Assembly: GCA_022508445.1 (NCBI GenBank)
Contig: JAFLVG010000002.1
Span: forward strand, 222,066-286,065
DNA: 64,000 nucleotides
Source: Clostridiales bacterium
Lineage (GTDB): Bacteria; Bacillota; Clostridia; Christensenellales; Pumilibacteraceae
Direction of reading: 5' to 3'
Shown here: positions 27,529 through 37,192 of the stretch, in pieces
Position numbering within the stretch: position 1 is the stretch's first letter
Layout: every line of letters starts with the position of its first letter
Program-made: the position numbers and the translations under genes
Notes under the pieces: generated by a model
The model's database searches: none
What the model saw: only the letters and a program-made list of their open reading frames with translations
What the model was told of the DNA's origin: nothing

Positions 27529-28706
27529 ATTTTTATCAAAGAATAGTTGTAATAGTCACCGTCGAGCTTACTGATAGTGTTGTAAAGCGCTACGGCCTTT
27601 TCATCGATTTGCAATACCTGTCGGATTTCGCTATCGTTTGCGGCGGCATTCTTTATATCTGCGTTAGTTGATTTTACGCAAGAAGGCAGTAGTGTAAAGT
27701 CAAACGCATTCTTGCATGCCAATAAACGAGTACAAAATCGCTTCGACATGTAATCCTTATCAATACCCAAAATAATATCGAGAAATAGGCGAAACAAGCG
27801 CTTTTTACTGTAACGTCTGCTTGTTGCGGCTTCTATATAGCTGTCGAAATCGTAAAAACTCTTGCTTTTGAGTAAATATTCAAGCCCTTCGGAGCAGTTG
27901 CGAAGATTTGATATGTAGTTAATGTCTGCGCTTTTCAATGAGTACACGGCAATATTTTTGTAACTCGTCAAATCCGGTGCATGCGATATCCTATATTCAT
28001 ACATCTCTTTATATTTGAATGGGATGTACTTTTCAATATCTTCGGAGCAACCGTTTGAGTATGCGTTTCTTATTGCAGTTGCCGAAATGTGAATGCCGGC
28101 CGTGTCGTAATCGTTATATTTTGCTCCTAAACGTTTGATTATAATGGGCTCGATATTTGCCGCATATTTTTTTATAGCGGTTATGTATTCTATGCAGAGC
28201 ATATTATTCGGATCGGCAAGAATTCCGTCGATTGAATTTCGGTCGGGGAAAATAGTTTCGTGCATTTTGCTTAAAGCCGCTACGCATGCGGCATTGTAAC
28301 TTTTTCCGCTATTAAGCTGGCATTTCAGTTCGGCGGTATACCGATCGGAATATTCGGTCTTGATTTCGGCAATTCGAAGTATATCGTCAGGCTGTGCAAT
28401 TGCGCCCATGGCGATATGAGAGATGTTTTTTATGCCTGCTATTATCTTTACCGCACCCTCCGCAAAATCCTGCGCGCTTGCGGTTGAATACACGGTTGGC
28501 AGTTCGATAACGGCGTCTGCGCCGCCGAGAACGGCACACTCAGCGCGAATCGATTTATCGCAAAAAGCCGGCATTGCGGACTGCACAAACGATCCGCTAA
28601 TGACGCAAAAAATATTGTCGATTCCGCGTTTGCGCACGCAATCGAGCTGATATTTATGACCTGTATGAAAAGGATTGTATTCGCAAACAATAGCGCAATT
28701 TTTCAT
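27525..28706 (-). CDS. tmcAL: tRNA(Met) cytidine acetate ligase
   Basis: TmcAL (formerly YlbM/DUF795) activates acetate with ATP and makes N4-acetylcytidine at the wobble position of elongator tRNA-Met. The N-terminal nucleotidyltransferase motif EYNPFHTGHKYQLD is at residues 9-22, followed by CVISGSFVQ and the family pattern DAVIELPTVYSTASAQDFAEGA. At 393 aa it is typical. It is divergent from pta, with 106 nt of shared upstream region, and overlaps the next gene by 4 nt. Confidence 0.93.
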   Translation of the reverse strand: MKNCAIVCEYNPFHTGHKYQLDCVRKRGIDNIFCVISGSFVQSAMPAFCDKSIRAECAVLGGADAVIELPTVYSTASAQDFAEGAVKIIAGIKNISHIAMGAIAQPDDILRIAEIKTEYSDRYTAELKCQLNSGKSYNAACVAALSKMHETIFPDRNSIDGILADPNNMLCIEYITAIKKYAANIEPIIIKRLGAKYNDYDTAGIHISATAIRNAYSNGCSEDIEKYIPFKYKEMYEYRISHAPDLTSYKNIAVYSLKSADINYISNLRNCSEGLEYLLKSKSFYDFDSYIEAATSRRYSKKRLFRLFLDIILGIDKDYMSKRFCTRLLACKNAFDFTLLPSCVKSTNADIKNAAANDSEIRQVLQIDEKAVALYNTISKLDGDYYNYSLIKI

Positions 28707-28715
28707 GATAATTAC

Positions 28716-28796
28716 TTTACTTTACGCAATAATCAGAGTATAATTATAACCGTAGATACAATCATATTGTATCACATAATTACTGTATTGTAAATT
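28716..28796 (+). promoter_or_regulatory. pta promoter region with a perfect operator-like palindrome
   Basis: A promoter-like TTTACT-N17-TATAAT spans 28716-28744. A second, weaker one (TTGTAT-N17-TAAATT) spans 28768-28796. Between them lies a perfect dyad, GATACAAT-CAT-ATTGTATC (28755-28773), just after the predicted start of the first promoter and overlapping the -35 of the second. That is the usual place for a repressor site. Confidence 0.5.
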
Positions 28797-28812
28797 CAAA
28801 TCGGAGGATATT

Positions 28813-29811
28813 ATGAACGATTTACTTAAATCAGTGCGCGAAAAAGCAAAGAGCTTGCAAAAAACGATCGTGTTGGCAGAGGGCGAGGAGCCTCGCATAA
28901 TCACTGCGGCGGCAAAAATCCAAGCCGCGAGTATCGCCAAAGTCATACTTTTGGGCAATCCCGACACCATCAAAACCAAATGTCCCGACGTTAATTTGGC
29001 AGGTATAAAGATTATTAACATAGCGGAAGTCGACATCGAGCCGTATGCACAGCTTTTGTATGAGCTGCGCAAATCAAAGGGAATGGATATCGAAACGGCG
29101 AGAAAGCTCGCGAAAAACCCGCTGTACTTCGGCGTTTTGCTTGTTAAAAACGGCGAGGCGGACGGTATGGTCGCAGGATCTGTCAATGCTACCGGCGATG
29201 TGCTTCGTCCCGCTCTTCAAATAATCAAAACCGCACCGGGAATCAAAACGGTCAGCTCCTGCTTTATTATGTTGCTTGATAAAGATTCCAAGTACGGTGA
29301 AAACGGTGTTATGGTATTCGGCGACTGCGCAGTCAATCCCAATCCCGACGCAAGTCAGCTCGCAGATATAGCTATCGCGTCGGCAGATACCGCCGCGGCG
29401 ATTGCCGGAATTACGCCGAAGGTAGCATTGCTTTCTTTCTCTACGAAAGGCTCGGCAAAAGGCGAGCTTGTGGATAAGGTTACAAATGCGCTTGCGGCAG
29501 TAAAAGCGGCTCGTCCTGATTTGGCGGTTGACGGAGAATTGCAAGCCGATGCGGCGCTTGTGCCTACGGTCGCTGAGCTAAAAGCTCCGGGCAGCACCGT
29601 TGCCGGCAAAGCCAACGTGCTTATTTTCCCCGATCTTCAAGCCGGAAATATCGGCTATAAGCTCGTTCAGCGTTTGGCAGGAGCCGAGGCTATCGGACCT
29701 ATTTGCCAGGGCTTTAACCGTCCGGTAAACGATCTTTCTCGCGGTTGCAGCAGTGAGGACGTTGTAAACGTCGTTGCTATGACCGCTTTGCAGAGCCTTA
29801 TAAATAAATAG
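28813..29811 (+). CDS. pta: Phosphate acetyltransferase
   Basis: Interconverts acetyl-CoA and acetyl phosphate, the first step of acetate formation in fermenting Clostridia. The sequence matches the short Pta form: VLAEGEEPRI, GVLLVKNGEADGMVAGSVN, FGDCAVNPNP and the C-terminal FPDLQAGNIGYKLVQRL. It has 332 aa. GGAGG precedes the ATG. Acetate kinase is not adjacent, so ackA must lie elsewhere. prmA starts 9 nt downstream without a clear ribosome site. Confidence 0.95.
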   Translation: MNDLLKSVREKAKSLQKTIVLAEGEEPRIITAAAKIQAASIAKVILLGNPDTIKTKCPDVNLAGIKIINIAEVDIEPYAQLLYELRKSKGMDIETARKLAKNPLYFGVLLVKNGEADGMVAGSVNATGDVLRPALQIIKTAPGIKTVSSCFIMLLDKDSKYGENGVMVFGDCAVNPNPDASQLADIAIASADTAAAIAGITPKVALLSFSTKGSAKGELVDKVTNALAAVKAARPDLAVDGELQADAALVPTVAELKAPGSTVAGKANVLIFPDLQAGNIGYKLVQRLAGAEAIGPICQGFNRPVNDLSRGCSSEDVVNVVAMTALQSLINK

Positions 29812-29820
29812 TTTTTCGAC

Positions 29821-30729
29821 ATGAAATTCAAAAAAGTTACCGTTACCTGCACGCCCGAAACTGCCGATACCGTAGCATATACATTGCACGAATCGGGAAG
29901 CATGGGTGAGGTGTTCGACGACTACGGAAATATCCGCCAAGTATTGGAAGATAAGCGTTGGGATTATGCTGATGCCGCGCTATTTACTCCTACCGAAGGA
30001 TGCTCTGTCAGTGGTTTTTTCACCATTGAAACGAATGAAGATATCATAACCGATAAAATATTCGAGCTTCGGGCGCAGGATTGGGCTGATTTTTCCTCCA
30101 TTACAGTGAGCGTTGATATTATCGACTCCGAAGAATGGGAAAACGAGTGGAAAAAGTATTATAAGCCGTTTTCTATCGGAAAAATAGTCGTGATTCCCGA
30201 ATGGATTGATTTTACTGCGATAGGCGATAACATTCCCGTAAAGCTCAATCCGGGACTCGCGTTCGGAACAGGCATGCATGAAACGACGTCGATGTGCATC
30301 GACTTAATGCAAAAAATAGAGCTTAACGGCAAGCGCGTGATGGATTTCGGTTGCGGAAGCGGCATACTCGGCATCTGCGCAAAGGCTCTCGGCGCCGAAT
30401 CCGTATTGTTTGCGGACACGGACGAGCAAGCGATAACGGCTACGGAATACAACTGCAAAATTAACGGTATAAGTTCACCGGAAGTATTTTTGCGCGACGT
30501 TCGTGAATTAACTACGCCGTCGGATGTCGTCGTTGCAAATATAACCGCCGATGTCCTTATAGGTGTGGAACCTGTAATCTTAAATTCGCTCAATAAGGGT
30601 GGGTATGCTATAATAAGCGGCATTATCTCTGACAAAGCCGATGCAGTATTTGCCGAGTATTCAAAGCATTTTGAACATATCGAAACCGAAAGAAAAAACG
30701 AATGGAGTGCATTTCTTTTTAAACTATGA
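29821..30729 (+). CDS. prmA: Ribosomal protein L11 methyltransferase
   Basis: Methylates lysines of ribosomal protein L11 using S-adenosylmethionine. The C-terminal methyltransferase domain shows LNPGLAFGTGMHETT, the SAM loop DFGCGSGILGICA near residue 178, and the PrmA motif VVANITADVL. It has 302 aa. The stop overlaps the rsmE start (ATGA), a pairing common in Firmicutes. Confidence 0.95.
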   Translation: MKFKKVTVTCTPETADTVAYTLHESGSMGEVFDDYGNIRQVLEDKRWDYADAALFTPTEGCSVSGFFTIETNEDIITDKIFELRAQDWADFSSITVSVDIIDSEEWENEWKKYYKPFSIGKIVVIPEWIDFTAIGDNIPVKLNPGLAFGTGMHETTSMCIDLMQKIELNGKRVMDFGCGSGILGICAKALGAESVLFADTDEQAITATEYNCKINGISSPEVFLRDVRELTTPSDVVVANITADVLIGVEPVILNSLNKGGYAIISGIISDKADAVFAEYSKHFEHIETERKNEWSAFLFKL

Positions 30730-31436
30730 GATTTTATATTCCAACAGTCAAAAAATCATGCATGGAGTTGGTCGGAGACGCGCACACCCATGCCGCATAC
30801 GCATTGCGCATACGCGTCGGAGATTACATAACGGTATTTGACGGCAGCGGCAAAGAGTATTCTTGCAAGGTCAAAGATATTAAAAAAGATCGAACTTTGC
30901 TCGAACTTTTGGACTGCGCCGAAAATGCGGGGGAGTCTAAAATAAACGTATCGCTGTATTTGTCTGTCATCAAACAAGATCGTTTTGAAATGGCTGTACA
31001 AAAAGCAACCGAACTCGGTGTGAATAAAATAACCCCTGTTTTTTCTTCCTACACGCAACGTAATACCTCTATCAATTATGAGCGGCTGAATAAGATTGCA
31101 ATTTCCGCTTGTGAACAGTGCGGAAGAAGTCGTATTCCGACAATAGAAAGCAGTATTGAATTCGAAGAATTACTTGAAAGAGTGCCGAATACTCACATGA
31201 TATTTCCGTGGGAGCGCGAAATGCACGGCACGATGAAATCGGCAATAGATACGTCAAAAACCGACGTGTCCGTCTTTATAGGTCCGGAAGGCGGAATTAC
31301 CGAGGAAGAAAAAAATAAACTGACACAAGTCGGGGCTAAATCTGTTACACTCGGAGCTCGAATCCTTCGTGCGGAAACAGCGGCAATAGCCGCACTGTCT
31401 GCAATATACTATGAAATGGGAGAGTGGAGTCTTTGA
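30726..31436 (+). CDS. rsmE: 16S rRNA m3U1498 methyltransferase
   Basis: A SPOUT-family enzyme that methylates U1498 of 16S rRNA. It has an N-terminal PUA-like domain (about 1-70) and the knotted SAM-binding end with FIGPEGGITEEE near residue 180 and LGARILRAETAAIAAL near 215. It has 236 aa. It overlaps prmA by 4 nt and mtaB by up to 13 nt. Confidence 0.95.
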   Translation: MRFYIPTVKKSCMELVGDAHTHAAYALRIRVGDYITVFDGSGKEYSCKVKDIKKDRTLLELLDCAENAGESKINVSLYLSVIKQDRFEMAVQKATELGVNKITPVFSSYTQRNTSINYERLNKIAISACEQCGRSRIPTIESSIEFEELLERVPNTHMIFPWEREMHGTMKSAIDTSKTDVSVFIGPEGGITEEEKNKLTQVGAKSVTLGARILRAETAAIAALSAIYYEMGEWSL

Positions 31437-32719
31437 CAGTCAAAGTAGTTACATTAGGCTGTAAAGTAAATCAATGCGAGAGCGGCTCGATAATTGCAAC
31501 GCTTAAAGCAAACGGTTACGATGCGTCGGAAGGTCTTGCGCCGGCCGACGTTTACGTTTTGAATACATGCTCTGTTACAGCGGAAGCCGATAAAAAGTCC
31601 AGGCAATATTTGGCAAAGATGCGCGGCCTTAATGAAAGATGCGCCATAATAGTGGTAGGGTGTAGCTCTCAAAATGATCCCGAAAAATTCCACAGATCGA
31701 ACGTAGTAGCAGTAGGCGGGACATCAAACAAGTCAGAATTCGTATTTAAAACAATTAAATCATTAGCAAATAATAATCAATATAGTATTCTATCTGATAT
31801 AATACTATATAAAAATACGTTAGATTCGACAAAAAATAAACTAAAATACTGTTATGAACTGTATCCTGAACTTCAAAAAACAAGGTCGTTCATCAAAATA
31901 CAAGACGGCTGTAACCGGTTTTGTTCGTATTGTATAATTCCGTATTTACGTGGACGCAGTAGGTCTCGATCAATCGAAGATGTTGTTGCTGAGTGTGATA
32001 GTATCTCATCGGGGGAGATTGTCATAACCGGCATAGATGTGTCGTCTTATGGAGCTGATATCGGCGTTACGCTACCTCAATTATTAAAAGCGCTTTCAAA
32101 GTTTACGGCGAGAAAAAGACTGGGTTCGCTCGAATGCGAAGTGATTGATGACGATATGCTGTCTGCCATGAGAGAGGGGAATTACTGTCCGCATTTTCAC
32201 TTGTCATTGCAAAGCGGCAGTACTGATGTATTAAAATCGATGAATAGGCGCTATAACAGCGAATATTTCTACTCAAAAATCGAATTGATACGCAAATATT
32301 TCCCGAATGCCGGCATTACGACAGATGTTATCGTGGGATTTCCCACGGAAACAGATGATTTATTTAAAGAAAGTGTTGAATTTATAGAAAAATGCGGTTT
32401 TTCGGATATTCACGTGTTTCCGTACAGCAGTAGAGCAGGTACTCTGGCTGCCAAAAAGTATAAGGTGTTGCCACCGGAAATTGTTAAAGAGCGTGTTTCA
32501 GAGCTTTTAAGATTAAAGGCGAATTTACGCGATAGATTTTTTGAGAAAAATTTAAATACGGTTGCTTCTGTATACGTAGAGGATCAAGAATCCGGATATA
32601 ATGTCGGCTATACACCCAACTATATCAAAGTGTATTCGGATGCAGATTGCGGCGACATAGTTGATTTGAGATTGACCGATAAGTTCAAAGACGGAATCTT
32701 CGGAGTTAAACTGTCTTGA
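31424..32719 (+). CDS. mtaB: tRNA (t6A37) methylthiotransferase
   Basis: A radical SAM enzyme that adds a methylthio group to t6A at position 37 of ANN-decoding tRNAs. It has the N-terminal UPF0004 domain (TLGCKVNQCES), radical SAM cysteines in CNRFCSYCIIPYLRGRSRSR near residue 163, and a C-terminal TRAM-like end. GTG (31424) or TTG (31433) must be the start, since no ATG fits; the TTG gives the more usual MTVKVVTLGCK N-terminus. Both overlap rsmE. It has 431 aa from GTG. A large inverted repeat lies downstream. Confidence 0.92.
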   Translation: MESLTVKVVTLGCKVNQCESGSIIATLKANGYDASEGLAPADVYVLNTCSVTAEADKKSRQYLAKMRGLNERCAIIVVGCSSQNDPEKFHRSNVVAVGGTSNKSEFVFKTIKSLANNNQYSILSDIILYKNTLDSTKNKLKYCYELYPELQKTRSFIKIQDGCNRFCSYCIIPYLRGRSRSRSIEDVVAECDSISSGEIVITGIDVSSYGADIGVTLPQLLKALSKFTARKRLGSLECEVIDDDMLSAMREGNYCPHFHLSLQSGSTDVLKSMNRRYNSEYFYSKIELIRKYFPNAGITTDVIVGFPTETDDLFKESVEFIEKCGFSDIHVFPYSSRAGTLAAKKYKVLPPEIVKERVSELLRLKANLRDRFFEKNLNTVASVYVEDQESGYNVGYTPNYIKVYSDADCGDIVDLRLTDKFKDGIFGVKLS

Positions 32720-32961
32720 TGATGCCCGGGATTATATTTAAATCGAGATCTGTTTTTGATAGGGCAAAAGAAGGCTCTTTTGTATCAATACAACATATCA
32801 CTTCGCAAAAGACAGCTTTTACGAAGTGATATGTGCTAAAAATAGGCAAATGTGCTTTAAAGCGCCAAATACCGAATATTAAATGACTTCGACATTTTTC
32901 GCGTTTTCGGAAGCTGTATACTGCTTACATAAATCTTCTTATACTATTTAATACTATCTTT
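32720..32961 (+). other. Intergenic region with a long perfect inverted repeat
   Basis: This 242-nt gap between mtaB and the penicillin-binding protein gene holds a perfect 12-bp inverted repeat (32794-32805 with 32822-32833), extended inward by a mismatch and four A-T pairs. It has no T-run after it on either strand, so it is a weak terminator at best. The rest is A/T-rich; I see no confident promoter or ribosome site for the next gene. Confidence 0.5.
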
Positions 32962-34965
32962 ATGAAGAAAGCCGTTAAGATTAGTATTATTTGCTTATGT
33001 GTATTTATAACGGTTATCGCATTGGCGATAGGATTTTTCTTTTTATTGATAGAGCCGAGTATCAATTTATTTAATGCGCCCACATTGGATCTAGATAAGT
33101 TGACCTCTTATTCGCGAACTCTGACTGTTCTCGATATTAACGGAGATCCGATTGACGACGCTTTTTACGGCGGTGACAGACTGTATGTCAAAATCGAAGA
33201 TTTGTCTGAAAACACGGTCAATGCTTTTATCGCAATCGAGGACAAGCGATTTTATAAACACAGCGGTATAGATTACAGACGAGTTGCATCCACTTTGCTT
33301 AGTAATATCAAAGCCGGAAGTTTTAAGGAGGGCGCTTCAACAATAACGCAACAGCTCATCAAGAACACACATTTGTCAAACGAAAAAACGATTCGTAGAA
33401 AAATCAATGAGATGCGTTTAGCCCGACATTTGGAAAGAATTTACAGTAAAAAGCAAATTCTCGAATGCTACTTTAATGTTTTATATTTCGGTTCGGGTAT
33501 TCGTGGATTAGGCACGGCAAGCCGTGTCATGTTCGGTATTCCGGCGTCTGAACTTACGCTCGCCCAGTCTGCGGCGCTCGCGTCGATAATTAATAATCCG
33601 GCGAAATACAGTCCGTACAGTAATATCGAAAATCTGACTAAACGCAAAGAGCTCGTATTAAAGCAAATGCTTAATCAAGGGTTGATTTCGGCTTCTGAAT
33701 ACAGTGACGCAGTAAATGAGGACATCGTATTCGACAACGACAAACAAAATCAATTTGTTTACGGATTAATTAAAAACGCTTGCGCCGAATTGAAATGCAC
33801 TGAAAAATCACTGTTTAATAATAACTTGACTATTGCGACCGACTATGATAAAAATTCGGTTTCGTGCGCACGTTCTGCCATAAAAAATTGCGAAATAGAC
33901 GGCAATGTGCGAATTTTGATTTTAAATAACGCGACGGGCGGAATTATTTGCGACGAAACTAATATTTCTGGCTATTTAAATCCACGTAGGTCGCCGGCGT
34001 CAACCATTAAACCGATACTGTCATATGCGGCGGCGCTTGAAAGCGGCATGAATCCCCTATCACAAATTCTCGATGAACCGACATCATTCGGCGATTATTC
34101 GCCTAACAATTATAAAAATGTTTATCGCGGTTATCAGTCAATTAAGGACTGTTTAATCAGTTCTTCAAACATTGCCGCTGTAAAGTTATTACAGTATGTC
34201 GGCGTTGATTATGCAAAATCGATAGCGCAATCATGCGGACTTTCGTTTGGAAAATCGGATAATTCTCTGCCTATTGCGCTCGGCGGTATGGAAAACGGTG
34301 TTACTCTTATTGAGCTTGCAAACGCTTACAGAACGCTCGCTAACGGCGGTATTTATTCCGATGTTCATTATGTAAACAAAATATCGGAGCAAAATAAAAC
34401 AGTTCATCGAGCAGACATCAATACAAGGCGCGCAATTTCAGACGATACGGCATATTTGCTTACCGATATGCTCATTGAATGCGCACACAGCGGAACGGCC
34501 AAAAAACTTAAATATTCTGGAATTATTGCGGCTAAAACAGGCACAAACGGTAACGATAACGGCAATTATGATTGTTATTGCATTGCGTACACGCCCACTC
34601 GAACCGTTGCCGTATGGTTTGGTGCAAAAGATAAACCTCTCGACAACAGTGTAACCGGCGCATCATGTTGTAAGATAATCAAAGAACTGTGTGATAACGG
34701 CATTATCGAGACAGATGAAACCTTTGTAATGCCCGATTCGGTTGCATATTATGAGATAGATGCTACCGAATTAAGCGATTCACACGAGGTTTATCTAGCA
34801 GACCCGATTTTGCCTAAACGCTACCGTCGGCGCGCTTTGCTTTCAAAGCGGCACTTACCTATTCGTAAGAATATAGACATTATAGATTTTTATGACCGAA
34901 TTGCGTGGGAAAATTCGGAATCACAATACAATGGTTTCGATGTTTTCGATAGCACGTTCGATTAG
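32962..34965 (+). CDS. Class A penicillin-binding protein (PBP1a-like)
   Basis: A bifunctional peptidoglycan synthase. It has an N-terminal membrane anchor (about 7-30), a GT51 glycosyltransferase domain (about 60-230) with IAIEDKRFYKHSGID and EGASTITQQLIKN, and a transpeptidase domain (about 320-580) with SxxK (ASTIKP), SxN (SSSN) and KTG (AAKTGTNG). It has 667 aa and ends in a basic, extended tail after LSKRHLPIRKN. No Shine-Dalgarno sequence is visible. Its last 45 nt overlap the convergent thiI gene. Confidence 0.93.
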   Translation: MKKAVKISIICLCVFITVIALAIGFFFLLIEPSINLFNAPTLDLDKLTSYSRTLTVLDINGDPIDDAFYGGDRLYVKIEDLSENTVNAFIAIEDKRFYKHSGIDYRRVASTLLSNIKAGSFKEGASTITQQLIKNTHLSNEKTIRRKINEMRLARHLERIYSKKQILECYFNVLYFGSGIRGLGTASRVMFGIPASELTLAQSAALASIINNPAKYSPYSNIENLTKRKELVLKQMLNQGLISASEYSDAVNEDIVFDNDKQNQFVYGLIKNACAELKCTEKSLFNNNLTIATDYDKNSVSCARSAIKNCEIDGNVRILILNNATGGIICDETNISGYLNPRRSPASTIKPILSYAAALESGMNPLSQILDEPTSFGDYSPNNYKNVYRGYQSIKDCLISSSNIAAVKLLQYVGVDYAKSIAQSCGLSFGKSDNSLPIALGGMENGVTLIELANAYRTLANGGIYSDVHYVNKISEQNKTVHRADINTRRAISDDTAYLLTDMLIECAHSGTAKKLKYSGIIAAKTGTNGNDNGNYDCYCIAYTPTRTVAVWFGAKDKPLDNSVTGASCCKIIKELCDNGIIETDETFVMPDSVAYYEIDATELSDSHEVYLADPILPKRYRRRALLSKRHLPIRKNIDIIDFYDRIAWENSESQYNGFDVFDSTFD

Positions 34966-36078
34966 CTCATTATAATTTGCGATTTTGCTTTCTTGCTCTT
35001 CGACCTTTTCTAATGTAGGTTTAATCAAAGGATAGTCGGGTAAAAACACGGTACAGCAATCCTCGTAAGGCTCAATCGATATTTTGAAAGTTCCGATTTT
35101 TTCCGCAATCTCTATTATCTCGTCTTTATCCATTCCGATTAGCGGACGAAAAACAGGCATATTAACAACTGCGTTGGTAACGGTAATGCTTTCAAGAGTT
35201 TGGCTTGCAACCTGTCCCAAGCTCTCTCCGTTTATAATGCAACCGCAGTTTAGCTTGTTTGCCACGCGCTCGGCAATGCGCATCATAAATCTGCGTACCA
35301 ATGTGATCATGTAATTTGGCTTACAGCATTTGTGGATGGTCTCTTGAATTTCAGTAAGAGAAATGCATGTTAGCGATATTCCCGGACAGTATTCTCCGAG
35401 TATGCGCGCAAGCTCTATTGCCTTTTCTTTTGCCGCTTGCGACGTGTACGGGTACGAATGGAAATGCAATGCTGATAAGCTCATTCCGCGTTTTGCAAGC
35501 ATATACCCTGCGACCGGACTGTCTATGCCGCCCGAAAGCAACAAAAGCCCATTACCTCCCGTTCCGTATGGCATTCCGCCGACGCAACGTTCGGAGTCGT
35601 CGTACAAATAGACATCTCCGTTTTCACGAACGTCAACGTTCAAAACATACTGCGGAGAATGTAAGTCTACTGTTAATTGAGGCTTCGCTTGTAAAATTCG
35701 CTCTCCGAGCTGCATGTTTATCTGCAATGAATTGAGAGGATATTTCTTATATGAGCGGTGTGAAGTCACTCTGAAAGTTCCGTTTTGCGGTACAATAGAA
35801 ATCGCAAGCTCCGCTATTTCGTCGAAATCGTATCCACAACGCTTTGCTACGGAAGTCGAATGAACGCCGAAAACATGCTTTAACCGATTTAAAATAATCG
35901 GTTCGTCAGCACTCTCATAATCTTTGACAACGTATCTACCGCGCCCAAAGTACAGTTTGCAATTTATATCGGCAAGTTTTTTTCGAATATTGTTCTTTAA
36001 TATGTTTTCGAAATAATCTTTATTTTTGCCTTTTAAGTACAATTCCCCGTACCGTATCAATATTACGTTATCCGACAT
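34921..36078 (-). CDS. thiI: tRNA 4-thiouridine synthase ThiI
   Basis: Makes 4-thiouridine at position 8 of tRNA, using sulfur from a partner cysteine desulfurase. It has an N-terminal THUMP region, the PP-loop LLSGGIDSPVAGY near residue 180, and the C-terminal cysteine in EDCCTVFLPDYP. It lacks the rhodanese domain of E. coli ThiI, as usual in Firmicutes. I place the start at 36078 because AAGGAG sits 5 nt upstream; a GTG six bases earlier is less likely. It overlaps the desulfurase stop by 11 nt, a known functional pairing. Confidence 0.95.
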   Translation of the reverse strand: MSDNVILIRYGELYLKGKNKDYFENILKNNIRKKLADINCKLYFGRGRYVVKDYESADEPIILNRLKHVFGVHSTSVAKRCGYDFDEIAELAISIVPQNGTFRVTSHRSYKKYPLNSLQINMQLGERILQAKPQLTVDLHSPQYVLNVDVRENGDVYLYDDSERCVGGMPYGTGGNGLLLLSGGIDSPVAGYMLAKRGMSLSALHFHSYPYTSQAAKEKAIELARILGEYCPGISLTCISLTEIQETIHKCCKPNYMITLVRRFMMRIAERVANKLNCGCIINGESLGQVASQTLESITVTNAVVNMPVFRPLIGMDKDEIIEIAEKIGTFKISIEPYEDCCTVFLPDYPLIKPTLEKVEEQESKIANYNELIERAIENIETIVL

Positions 36079-37192
36079 GTTCACTCCTTATTCTTTCGGC
36101 TGCTTGAATAATTATTTTTGCGGCATTGTTAACATCGCTTTTTGACGTGTCCACTGCAAAACTTATGCGAATACAGCTTTCAATTGATTTTTGGTCCAAG
36201 CCGACTGCACTCAAAACTCTGTTGCCGCGCTTCGTTCCGGAGCAGGCCGCGCCTTTCCCTATTATTACACCGTCATCATGCGCTATGTTTTGCAAAATCT
36301 CGGCTTTTACGCCGGGTACGCATACGCATAGAATGTATCCGCTGTTATTCCCGTTACCTATAATTCGATAACCTTGCGCAGTAAAACATTCGCACAGCTC
36401 ATTTCTGATTGATTGAATATTCGATGATTCGCAAAGCCTCGAAAACTCCTGCACTGCCGAGGCAAACGCCTCGATGTACGGCGTGTTCTGAGTGCCTGAC
36501 CGCAAACCGCGTTCTTGACCTCCACCGTAAATAAGCGGTGCAATGTTTAGTTCGCGCTTAATGAAAAGCAGACCTATGCCCTTGGGCGCGCCTATCTTAT
36601 GTGCGCTTGCGCTGTAAAAATCCACTCCGAGCGAACTTACGGTATCATTGGTTTTAAGAAATCCTTGCACTCCGTCGCTGTGAATCAGCGCGCGCGGCGC
36701 GAGCTTTTTTATATTTTCACTAATAGATTTAATCGGGTTAATTACGCCCGTCTCGTTGCTGACATGAATAACAGACACCAGCGCGGTATTATTGTCAATA
36801 ATACCGTACAGCGCTTTTTCATCCACAGTTCCGTCTTTTCGTAGCGGAGCGATTCTTACATCCGCTCCCTTGCTTTTCAATTGCATAGCGGGCTCGTAAA
36901 CCGACGAATGTTCGCCTGCGGAAATAACGATATTGCCCTTTTTATTTTTTATGCCGCTGTTGAATACCCAATTATTCGCTTCCGTAGCGCATGATGTGAA
37001 TACAAGTTCATCGGGGAATACGCCCATTGCACTTGCTATCACTCGCCTTGCCGCTTCGATTTTTTCATGCGCGGCAACGCCGCTTTTGTATGTGGCGTTA
37101 GGATTGAAATATTCATTGCGCATAACGTTTTCCGCGGCGCAGATAGCGCAGTCGAAAACGCGCATTGTCGCGGCATTATCAAGATATATCAT
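36068..37192 (-). CDS. Cysteine desulfurase (NifS/IscS family)
   Basis: A PLP enzyme that takes sulfur from cysteine and most likely hands it to ThiI encoded next. Visible motifs are YLDNAATM at the N-terminus, the PLP lysine in SASAHKIGAPKG near residue 198, and the catalytic cysteine in GAACSGTKRGN near 315. It has 374 aa, in line with NifS-like desulfurases of the Bacillus NifZ type that partner ThiI. Its start overlaps the preceding gene by 4 nt and its end overlaps thiI by 11 nt. Confidence 0.93.
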   Translation of the reverse strand: MIYLDNAATMRVFDCAICAAENVMRNEYFNPNATYKSGVAAHEKIEAARRVIASAMGVFPDELVFTSCATEANNWVFNSGIKNKKGNIVISAGEHSSVYEPAMQLKSKGADVRIAPLRKDGTVDEKALYGIIDNNTALVSVIHVSNETGVINPIKSISENIKKLAPRALIHSDGVQGFLKTNDTVSSLGVDFYSASAHKIGAPKGIGLLFIKRELNIAPLIYGGGQERGLRSGTQNTPYIEAFASAVQEFSRLCESSNIQSIRNELCECFTAQGYRIIGNGNNSGYILCVCVPGVKAEILQNIAHDDGVIIGKGAACSGTKRGNRVLSAVGLDQKSIESCIRISFAVDTSKSDVNNAAKIIIQAAERIRSEHVG

